The notes beneath the pieces are model-generated. The model had not been told where the DNA came from. It saw nothing but the letters and a program-made list of their open reading frames with translations, and ran no database searches. Made by a program: the position numbers and the translations under genes. Positions 1-4,581 of a stretch of DNA of 5,214 nucleotides are shown here, piece after piece; the stretch's first letter is position 1; each line of letters opens with the position of its first letter. Source of the DNA: Planctomycetota bacterium (lineage in GTDB: Bacteria > Planctomycetota > Planctomycetia > Pirellulales > Thermoguttaceae); assembly GCA_013202535.1 (NCBI GenBank), contig JABMRP010001016.1:1-5214 (forward strand), read 5' to 3'.

Positions 1-1218
1 CCACGGCCACAAATGGGCCCACATGCGCCGCGTGACGTGGCCGTGCAAGCAACTCACCGCGTTGGCCCGCCGCGAGAGTTTCAGACCCAGCACCGTCATG
101 CAGAAGGATTCCTGATCGTTTTGCGGCTCGACGCGCCCCAGGCCCATGAGTTGCTCGAACGAGATACCCAGCCCGTCGCGCACTGGCCCGAGGTGCTCTT
201 CGATCAATCCGCCATCGAAACGATCGTGTCCGGCCGGTACCGGCGTATGGGTGGTGAAGACCGTGTGTTGGGCGACGTCGCGCAGGGCGTCGTCAAAACT
301 CATCCCGTCTTCGTGCATCCGCTCGCGGATAACTTCCAGGGTGGCAAACGCGCTGTGCCCCTCGTTGAGATGGTAGACTCCCGGCGTAATTCCCAAGGCC
401 TTGAGTGCGCGAACCCCGCCCACGCCGCAGACGACTTCCTGGCGGATTCGGGTGCGGTTGTCGCCTCCATAGAGCCGAGCGGTCAGTTCGCGATCTTCCG
501 GGCTGTTGCCTTCGACGTCGCAATCCAACAAGTAAAGCCGGACGCGGCCGACCCGCATCAGCCAGACTTTTGCCTGGAGCATACCGGTTCGCGTGGGGAT
601 CTCGACGGTGATCGGTGTTCCGTCGGGGGCCACGGCCGGTTCCATGGGCAACGTTTCAACCCGGGTATCGAGGTACTCCTCGCCCTGATAACCCTCGGAG
701 TCGAGATGCTGCTTGAAGTAGCCCTGGCTATAAAAGAGCCCGATGGCCACCAACGGCACCCCCAACCCGCTGGCGCTCTTGATGTGGTCGCCGGACAAAA
801 CGCCCAAACCACCCGAGTAGATGGGGATCGATTCATGGATGCCGAATTCCAGCGAGAAGTACGCGACCGGCTTGGAGCCGAGCACGCCGGCGTGGGTCTT
901 GCTCCACAACAACGTCTCGGACAGATATTGCTTGAGCTGCCGGTAGGCGTGGTTGATCCGGCTGTAGAGCACCAACTCCGACGCCCGCGCTTCGAGTCGC
1001 TCCGGCGTGAATTCCAACAACAGGGCAATCGGGTTATGTCCCAACTGGCGCCATCGGATGGGGTCCAGATCGCGAAACAGGTTGATCACTTCCGGGTGCC
1101 AACTCCACCAGACGTTCTTGGCCAAGGCGAGGCACTTCTCGTGGAGCTGCCGGGCCGTTAGCCCGCTGGCCGACGACATTTTCGAAGGATCCGAGGGGAG
1201 CGTATCAGTCTGACTCAT
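1..1218 (-). CDS. glgP: Alpha-glucan (glycogen) phosphorylase, N-terminal part, runs off left edge
   Basis: Encodes the first 406 residues of a GT35 alpha-glucan phosphorylase, a cytoplasmic PLP enzyme that releases glucose-1-phosphate from glycogen or maltodextrin. Seen: residues about 25-140 resemble the DUF3417 N-terminal region of the GlgP/MalP subfamily (KNVWWSWHPE at 34-43). The phosphorylase core follows, with YFSLEFGIHES at 120-130, SGGLGVLSGDHIKSAS at 135-150, LFYSQGYFKQ at 161-170, YHLNEGHSAF at 282-291 and FTTHTPVPAGHDRF at 321-334. Members of this subfamily are usually about 850 residues, so roughly half is present; the PLP-binding lysine lies in the missing C-terminal half. The start is the ATG at 1218-1216, with GGAG about 11 bases upstream. 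The only nearby upstream ATG, in another frame, hits a stop after seven codons. The gene is divergent from cysC. The reading frame is unbroken to the window edge. Family assignment is firm; the exact substrate (glycogen or maltodextrin) cannot be read from this part. Confidence 0.95.
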   Translation of the reverse strand, partial: MSQTDTLPSDPSKMSSASGLTARQLHEKCLALAKNVWWSWHPEVINLFRDLDPIRWRQLGHNPIALLLEFTPERLEARASELVLYSRINHAYRQLKQYLSETLLWSKTHAGVLGSKPVAYFSLEFGIHESIPIYSGGLGVLSGDHIKSASGLGVPLVAIGLFYSQGYFKQHLDSEGYQGEEYLDTRVETLPMEPAVAPDGTPITVEIPTRTGMLQAKVWLMRVGRVRLYLLDCDVEGNSPEDRELTARLYGGDNRTRIRQEVVCGVGGVRALKALGITPGVYHLNEGHSAFATLEVIRERMHEDGMSFDDALRDVAQHTVFTTHTPVPAGHDRFDGGLIEEHLGPVRDGLGISFEQLMGLGRVEPQNDQESFCMTVLGLKLSRRANAVSCLHGHVTRRMWAHLWPW

Positions 1219-1294
1219 GCGGAGGGGTTCTCCAACATTGCGGGAAGACGAGGATGCAGGACGTATCGGACGGGGATTCCGTCAAAAGCGCGGT

Positions 1295-1323
1295 ATTATA
1301 CCGTCGTGCTTCGATGCTGACGA
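1295..1323 (-). promoter_or_regulatory. Sigma70-type promoter for glgP, overlapping a palindrome
   Basis: Read on the minus strand, TCGTCA (1323-1318, four of six matches to TTGACA) is followed after 17 bases by a perfect TATAAT (1300-1295). Transcription would start near 1288 and give a leader of about 70 bases before the glgP ATG at 1218. The -10 box lies within a perfect 13-base inverted repeat, CGGTAT-T-ATACCG (1291-1303), which could be an operator but could also be chance. The perfect -10 and ideal spacing support the call; the -35 is mediocre. Confidence 0.55.
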
Positions 1324-1566
1324 CCCCAGTGAGGCGTCATCGAGCACCCCCGCATCACGACCGGATTTCGGGGGGTGGAGTCGGACGGGACAGGCATTCT
1401 AGGGGGCTTCGCTCAAACGCAACACGTTGGCTTTGGCACCCAATGCAGCGGGGTCCAGAAAGAGACCAAGCAAACCCCTACAGCAAAAAAACCACCCGGC
1501 AGCAGGGTCTCCGGCTCTTGGAGATTCCGGCGGATCAGCCGAAAAATTCCCCAGATAAATCTCTCA

Positions 1567-1595
1567 TTGCCCTAACAGCGGCCTGTAACTATCAT
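1567..1595 (+). promoter_or_regulatory. Candidate promoter for cysC
   Basis: TTGCCC (1567-1572, four of six consensus matches) and TATCAT (1590-1595, five of six) are separated by exactly 17 bases. They would start a transcript near 1602 and leave a 5' leader of about 140 bases that includes the repeat block at 1621-1670. It is the best plus-strand pair I found in the spacer. Matches of this quality occur by chance, so support is moderate to low. Confidence 0.35.
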
Positions 1596-1620
1596 TGGGC
1601 GTTTCGCATGTTTCCCTGAC

Positions 1621-1670
1621 ACGGACTGCTAGCAGCCCGTTGAAATAGTAACCCGAAGCGTGAGCGAGGA
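1621..1670. repeat. Imperfect palindrome plus 'CCCGAAGCGTGAGCGAGG' repeat-type block
   Basis: Bases 1621-1640 form an imperfect palindrome. ACGG pairs with CCGT around one mismatch and a perfect 10-base core, CTGCTAGCAG (1626-1635). It is followed by AGCCCGTTGAAA (1634-1645) and then ACCCGAAGCGTGAGCGAGGA (1651-1670). From memory, 'TTCAACGGGCTGCTAG' and 'CCGAAGCGTGAGCGAGG' words recur in intergenic regions of many planctomycete genomes. I could not search to confirm this. A degenerate copy of the first word lies in inverted orientation at 3483-3499. No transposase is nearby, so if it is mobile it would be a non-autonomous short element. It lies in the putative cysC leader, 72 bases before the start codon. 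Confidence 0.45.
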
Positions 1671-1742
1671 ACCGAAGGCGTCGATTTCCGTGGTGAGAAC
1701 GGTCATCGCGCCTCGCCGGCGAGCCCAATAGGAACCTCTGGA

Positions 1743-2417
1743 ATGACCGACGATCAGCGGGTGGAAGTTTTCTGGCACGAACGGGCTGTTTCCCGAACTC
1801 AGCATGAGCATCTCAACGGCAATCGGGGGTGCGTCGTCTGGTTTACCGGGCTCAGCGCCAGCGGGAAAAGCACCGTGGCGAATTTGGTCGACCACAAGCT
1901 TCATGCCCTGGGCAAACACAGCGCCGTGCTCGACGGCGACAATACCCGTCACGGCCTTCACCTCAACGCCGCGCCGGCACCGCTGGTGGAGGTCCATGGC
2001 GACGAGTTTGCCCGGCGTTTCGGTCTGGGATTCTCCGCCCAGGATCGAGAGGAAAACATCCGACGCATTGGTGCCGTGGCCCGGCTGTTTTGCGACGCGG
2101 GGACCATCGCCCTGACGGCATTTATTAGTCCGTATCGAGTTCACCGCGACCGGATCCGCGCGACGCTGGCCGGGGGGGACTTCATTGAGGTTTTCGTGGA
2201 TGCCCCGTTAGAGGTATGCGAAGCGCGGGATCCCAAGGGTCTGTACAAGAAAGCCCGGGCGGGAGAAATCAAAGGGTTCACCGGACTGGACGATCCGTAC
2301 GAGGCACCGGAGAACGCCGAATTGATCCTCGACGCCGACGGCAAGTCGGCCGAAGTTCTGGCCGACGAAGTGGTGGCCTATCTCCAATCGGCCGGCAAAC
2401 TGGACGTCCCCGAGTAG
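1743..2417 (+). CDS. cysC: Adenylylsulfate (APS) kinase
   Basis: Phosphorylates adenosine 5'-phosphosulfate with ATP to give PAPS, the sulfate donor for assimilation or sulfation; cytoplasmic. Seen in the 224 residues: an N-terminal extension (WHERAVSRTQHEHLNGNRG, about 11-29), Walker A GLSASGKST (36-44), LDGDNTRHGL (63-72), ENIRRIG (104-110), FISPYR (127-132; its Ser aligns with the phosphorylatable Ser of E. coli CysC), ARDPKGLYKKARAG (161-174) and GFTGLDDPYEAPE (178-190). Compared with E. coli CysC as I recall it, about 19 extra residues sit between RHGL and LGFS (about 73-94). I associate this insertion with planctomycete proteins. The start is the ATG at 1743, with AGGA (1730-1733) at good spacing. 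It appears to be a single gene: no ATP sulfurylase gene (cysD, cysN or sat) flanks it within the window. Divergent from glgP. All kinase motifs are present, so it should be active. Confidence 0.95.
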   Translation: MTDDQRVEVFWHERAVSRTQHEHLNGNRGCVVWFTGLSASGKSTVANLVDHKLHALGKHSAVLDGDNTRHGLHLNAAPAPLVEVHGDEFARRFGLGFSAQDREENIRRIGAVARLFCDAGTIALTAFISPYRVHRDRIRATLAGGDFIEVFVDAPLEVCEARDPKGLYKKARAGEIKGFTGLDDPYEAPENAELILDADGKSAEVLADEVVAYLQSAGKLDVPE

Positions 2418-2450
2418 ACGGCCCGGTATCGTGTTTTCCACAATTGGGGG

Positions 2451-2479
2451 TTGACTTCAAAGCGGCGTTGCGATTAAAT
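2451..2479 (+). promoter_or_regulatory. Sigma70-type promoter after cysC
   Basis: TTGACT (2451-2456, five of six matches) and TTAAAT (2474-2479) are separated by 17 bases; TAAATT one base later is an alternative -10 at 18. The -10 region is an AT-rich island in GC-rich DNA. A start near 2486 would give a leader of about 250 bases to the BON gene at 2740, or a short transcript ending at the T run at 2554-2560. Confidence 0.5.
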
Positions 2480-2514
2480 TCGACATTACTCGTCTCGGGT
2501 GCGAAGCAGTGTGT

Positions 2515-2560
2515 GGCCGGCGACAGGAAGTCTTTCGGCCGGCAGCCGCGACGTTTTTTT
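2515..2560 (+). terminator. Weak intrinsic terminator or attenuator candidate
   Basis: GCCGGC at 2516-2521 can pair with GCCGGC at 2538-2543; alternatively a short CGGC/GCCG hairpin forms at 2536-2548. A run of seven T follows at 2554-2560, after a gap of 5-10 bases. The gap between stem and T run is longer than in a classical terminator. It could end cysC transcripts, end a short RNA from the promoter at 2451, or attenuate BON gene expression. Confidence 0.3.
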
Positions 2561-2739
2561 CGGGAGTAACAGGGCAAAATAGGTAGCGGAGCGAGACCGT
2601 CGAATCGGGCGCACGCGCATTGCTCATCCTTCTCTTCTAGTGAAGCGCCAGTCAAGTCTCACGAAGGATCGCTTGTGCCCTTGAGGCCTCGGCTTCCGGG
2701 ACCACGGATTATTGACCAAGGAAGGGGCCCAAGAATCTC

Positions 2740-2958
2740 ATGGCCGAGATATCGCCGGGCAAAGTTGAACCACGGGCGCAAAAGGCATTGGCCAGCAGCC
2801 CCATTTTTGAACTGCGCGACTTGCACGTCGAGCAGCGCAGCGGCTCCCTTTGCATCTCCGGAGTCGTGTCGAGCTTCTATCACAAACAACTGGCCCAGGA
2901 AGTGGTTCGGGCCGTTTGCACGGGCGTTGAGGTGGTCAACTCCATTGACGTCCAATAA
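2740..2958 (+). CDS. Small single-domain BON protein, first of a pair
   Basis: A 72-residue protein that looks like a bare BON domain. BON domains are small alpha/beta folds thought to bind phospholipid or other hydrophobic ligands, found in OsmY-like periplasmic proteins and other contexts. Seen: a short helix region (ALASSP, 16-21), LRDLHVEQRSGSLCISGVV (25-43) matching the beta hairpin ending in 'vtLsGtV', a helix YHKQLAQEVVRAV (47-59), and TGVEVVNSIDV (61-71) matching the closing 'pGV..V.N.i.V' strand. There is no signal peptide or membrane segment, so it should be cytoplasmic. The ATG at 2740 is the only ATG, GTG or TTG start in frame after the stop at 2713. The purine-rich AAGGAAGGGG (2718-2727) is 12 bases upstream, a rather long spacing. 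Residues 23-72 align without gaps to residues 46-95 of the next gene (17 identities), suggesting tandem duplication. Function unknown. Confidence 0.75.
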   Translation: MAEISPGKVEPRAQKALASSPIFELRDLHVEQRSGSLCISGVVSSFYHKQLAQEVVRAVCTGVEVVNSIDVQ

Positions 2959-3050
2959 ACGCGTCGAGTAGATCCAGCGGTGTTTCGGGCTCGGGCGGCT
3001 CCGAACCGTTTGTAGCCAAGTGGAAGCGGGACATGGACGTTCCTTCGAGG

Positions 3051-3090
3051 GTTGCCTGCCGGAGGGTAACGGATTTGCCGTCCGGGCAAC
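3051..3090 (+). promoter_or_regulatory. Hairpin just before the second BON gene
   Basis: GTTGC (3051-3055) pairs with GCAAC (3086-3090), CCGGA (3059-3063) with TCCGG (3081-3085), and CGG (3070-3072) with CCG (3078-3080) around an ATTTG loop: 13 pairs with a three-base bulge on the left arm and an asymmetric inner loop. It ends four bases before the Shine-Dalgarno sequence at 3095 and has no T run, so translational control or mRNA processing is more likely than termination. It could also be chance in GC-rich DNA. Confidence 0.4.
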
Positions 3091-3094
3091 AGTC

Positions 3095-3103
3095 AGGGAG
3101 GAA
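3095..3103 (+). promoter_or_regulatory. Strong ribosome binding site fixing the start of the second BON gene
   Basis: AGGGAGGAA is followed by CTC and the ATG at 3107. It is the best Shine-Dalgarno match on the plus strand here, and it decides for this start over the in-frame ATG at 3020, which would run through the hairpin at 3051-3090. Confidence 0.7.
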
Positions 3104-3106
3104 CTC

Positions 3107-3394
3107 ATGGAATCCTCGGTTCGCGACCGTCGAGTCGCTCCGGTGGTCGACGAGGCGGTGATCGGACTCGCGCGGCAGACCGTGGCGGAAGTCGACGAAT
3201 TGGCCGCGGTCATCGAGCGGGTCGTCGTTCGGGAAACCGACGGCGGCGTGCGAAATCTTTCCGTCGAGGTCGGCCGAAGCGGCGTGCTGCTCCGGGGGCA
3301 TTGCGAGACTTACTACTGCAAACAGCTCGCCCAGCAAGCCGCCATGGCGGTCCCCGGCGGAAGCCGGTTGACCAACCTGATCGAAGTCCACTGA
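3107..3394 (+). CDS. Small BON-like protein, second of a pair
   Basis: A 95-residue protein with an N-terminal helical stretch (about 11-40, VVDEAVIGLARQTVAEVDELAAVIERVVV) followed by a BON-like half: GVRNLSVEVGRSGVLLRGH (47-65), YYCKQLAQQAAMAV (69-82) and LTNLIEVH (88-95). Residues 46-95 align without gaps to the last 50 residues of the preceding gene; KQLAQ and the closing N-x-I-x-V are shared. The hallmark Gly of 'LsG' is kept (G64). The usual Gly-Val before the last strand is Gly-Ser, so this copy is more diverged. No signal peptide or transmembrane segment is seen, so it should be cytoplasmic. The start at 3107 is set by AGGGAGGAA. It lies 148 bases after the first BON gene, in the same direction, and converges on hypE. 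Family assignment rests mainly on the first copy. Function unknown. Confidence 0.7.
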   Translation: MESSVRDRRVAPVVDEAVIGLARQTVAEVDELAAVIERVVVRETDGGVRNLSVEVGRSGVLLRGHCETYYCKQLAQQAAMAVPGGSRLTNLIEVH

Positions 3395-3493
3395 GTGCCC
3401 CCGAACTCTTCGGCCGGCAACGGCGTTGGCCTCCACCTCTTGACGCTAGCATTGCCAGCACCCGTTTCCGCCGGCGGCGCCTTTTCAACGGGC

Positions 3494-4570
3494 TTAGCAA
3501 ATCCGCGGCATTTGTTCTCCCGACAGCAGATCGATGATGCGTCGGCCGCCGAGCAGGCCGACCACCTCGACACAACCGGGATGGTGGTCCGTCACGGTAC
3601 CGATCACCGCCGGCTCGGCCGCCGAATGCTGCCGCATGACCTCCAGGGCCCGATCGGCGGCCTCAGGCGGCACGAAGGCCACCAGGCGGCCTTCGTTGGC
3701 CGTGTACAGCGGATCGAGCCCCAGCAACTCGCAGGCGGCGGCGACCGGCTCGGCCACGGGGATCGAGGCTTCGTGCAACTCGATTCCCACGCCCGCTGAG
3801 CCGGCAATTTCGTTCAACGCCGCGGCCAACCCACCCCGCGTTAGATCGCGAAGGCAATGGACGTCGCTCGCCGCGGCCACCAGCGATTCGACCATCGCGG
3901 CCAACGACGCGCAATCGCTTTGCAGAGCCCCCTCGAATGCCAGGCCCTCGCGAACCGACATGATGGCGATCCCGTGGCGGCCCAGATCACCGCTGACGAT
4001 CACCGCATCGCCCGGCGAAACGTGTTCGGGGGAAATCGACACACCCGGCGGTATCAGGCCGATCCCCGCCGTGTTGATGAAGATCCCGTCTCCCTTGCCA
4101 CGATCCACGACCTTGGTATCGCCGGTGACGATCGGCACGCCCACTTCCCGGGCAGTTTGACCCATCGAATGGACGATCCGCCCAAGTGTCTCCATGGGAA
4201 ATCCCTCTTCGAGGATCACTCCCGCGCTGAGGGCCACGGGGCGAGCCCCGGCCATGGCCAGATCGTTGACCGTGCCGTACACGGCCAAACGCCCGATGTC
4301 GCCGCCGGGAAAGAACAAGGGGCTGACCACGAACGTGTCGGTGGTAAAGGCCAGGCGGGTCCCGCCCAACTCCAACACGGCGCTATCGTGTGGGGGCGAT
4401 AGATTGACGCGCGGTTCCCCTTCCCCGAGGGCGAATTCCGGCAGGAAAAGCCCCTCGATCAACTGCTGCATGACCCGCCCACCGCCGCCGTGGGCCATCT
4501 GTACGGTCGCGTGATCGCTTAGCGGCAGAGGGCAGCTCGGTTGGAAATCTCGCGAGGATTCGTCGCTCAT
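3494..4570 (-). CDS. hypE: [NiFe]-hydrogenase maturation protein HypE (carbamoyl dehydratase)
   Basis: HypE receives a carbamoyl group from HypF on its C-terminal cysteine and dehydrates it with ATP to a thiocyanate, the source of the cyanide ligands of the [NiFe] active-site iron; cytoplasmic. Seen in the 358 residues: MAHGGGGRVMQQLI (25-38), TTDTFVVSPLFFPGGDIG (76-93), YGTVNDLAMAGARP (98-111), VTGDTKVVDRGKGDG (148-162), the AIR-synthase-like C-terminal domain with RDLTRGGLAAALNE (241-254) and YTANEGRL (289-296), and the end PRIC (355-358), which carries the essential terminal Cys. Length is normal for the family. The start at 4570 has GGGAG five bases upstream. A longer in-frame start at 4696 is rejected because it would overlap hypD by over 100 bases and adds unrelated residues. 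It lies 11 bases after the hypD stop, with its ribosome site between the two, so co-transcription and translational coupling are likely. The stop overlaps a possible repeat fragment (3483-3499). Confidence 0.97.
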   Translation of the reverse strand: MSDESSRDFQPSCPLPLSDHATVQMAHGGGGRVMQQLIEGLFLPEFALGEGEPRVNLSPPHDSAVLELGGTRLAFTTDTFVVSPLFFPGGDIGRLAVYGTVNDLAMAGARPVALSAGVILEEGFPMETLGRIVHSMGQTAREVGVPIVTGDTKVVDRGKGDGIFINTAGIGLIPPGVSISPEHVSPGDAVIVSGDLGRHGIAIMSVREGLAFEGALQSDCASLAAMVESLVAAASDVHCLRDLTRGGLAAALNEIAGSAGVGIELHEASIPVAEPVAAACELLGLDPLYTANEGRLVAFVPPEAADRALEVMRQHSAAEPAVIGTVTDHHPGCVEVVGLLGGRRIIDLLSGEQMPRIC

Positions 4571-4581
4571 GTTGGCTCCCG

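Larger units (their letters stand above)
1219..1742. other. Divergent intergenic region between glgP and cysC (524 bases)
   Basis: No convincing gene lies here. The open frames resemble no protein I know and are rich in Arg, Pro and Ser, as expected of chance frames in GC-rich DNA. The stretch holds a leftward promoter for glgP (1295-1323), a candidate rightward promoter for cysC (1567-1595), a short inverted repeat TCTCC/GGAGA around 1508-1526, and a repeat-like block (1621-1670). Bases about 1400-1600 are richer in A and C runs than the coding DNA, including a run of seven A near 1485. That fits non-coding sequence. No riboswitch or tRNA was recognised. Confidence 0.7.
2418..2739. other. 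Intergenic region between cysC and the BON genes (322 bases)
   Basis: No protein-coding frame with family signals lies here. It contains a strong-looking promoter (2451-2479), two copies of GGCCGGC (2515-2521 and 2537-2543) leading to a run of seven T (2554-2560), and about 150 further bases before the first BON gene in which I see only short palindromes such as GAGGCCTC (2683-2690). The arrangement suggests either a small transcript or a long leader. Confidence 0.6.

Noticed and set aside
13..1161. Long plus-strand open frame of 382 codons
   Set aside because: It lies fully antisense to the phosphorylase, whose conserved motifs are in the opposite strand; its translation resembles no protein I know and is explained by codon bias in GC-rich DNA.
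1254..1619. Plus-strand open frame of 121 codons in the glgP-cysC spacer
   Set aside because: No ribosome site, composition typical of a chance frame, overlaps the glgP promoter, and overlapping alternative frames are equally open.
1629..2144. Minus-strand open frame of 171 codons
   Set aside because: Antisense to cysC, which carries all the APS kinase motifs; it also runs through the repeat block.
2278..2655. Minus-strand open frame of 125 codons over the cysC end and spacer
   Set aside because: Arg/Pro/Cys-rich shadow frame with no family signal and half antisense to cysC.
3020..3106. Longer N-terminus for the second BON protein starting at 3020
   Set aside because: The added residues show no family signal and would be translated through the hairpin; the ATG at 3107 has a near-perfect ribosome site.
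3469..3485. CGCC-GGC-GGCG hairpin followed by CCTTTT between the BON and hypE genes, considered as a terminator
   Set aside because: Only four base pairs with a three-base loop and four T; too weak to call, although a terminator is expected at this convergent junction.
3494..4570. HypE read as another AIR-synthase-like family member (SelD, ThiL or PurM)
   Set aside because: The AHGGGG N-terminal motif, the PRIC C-terminus and the adjacent hypD are specific to HypE.
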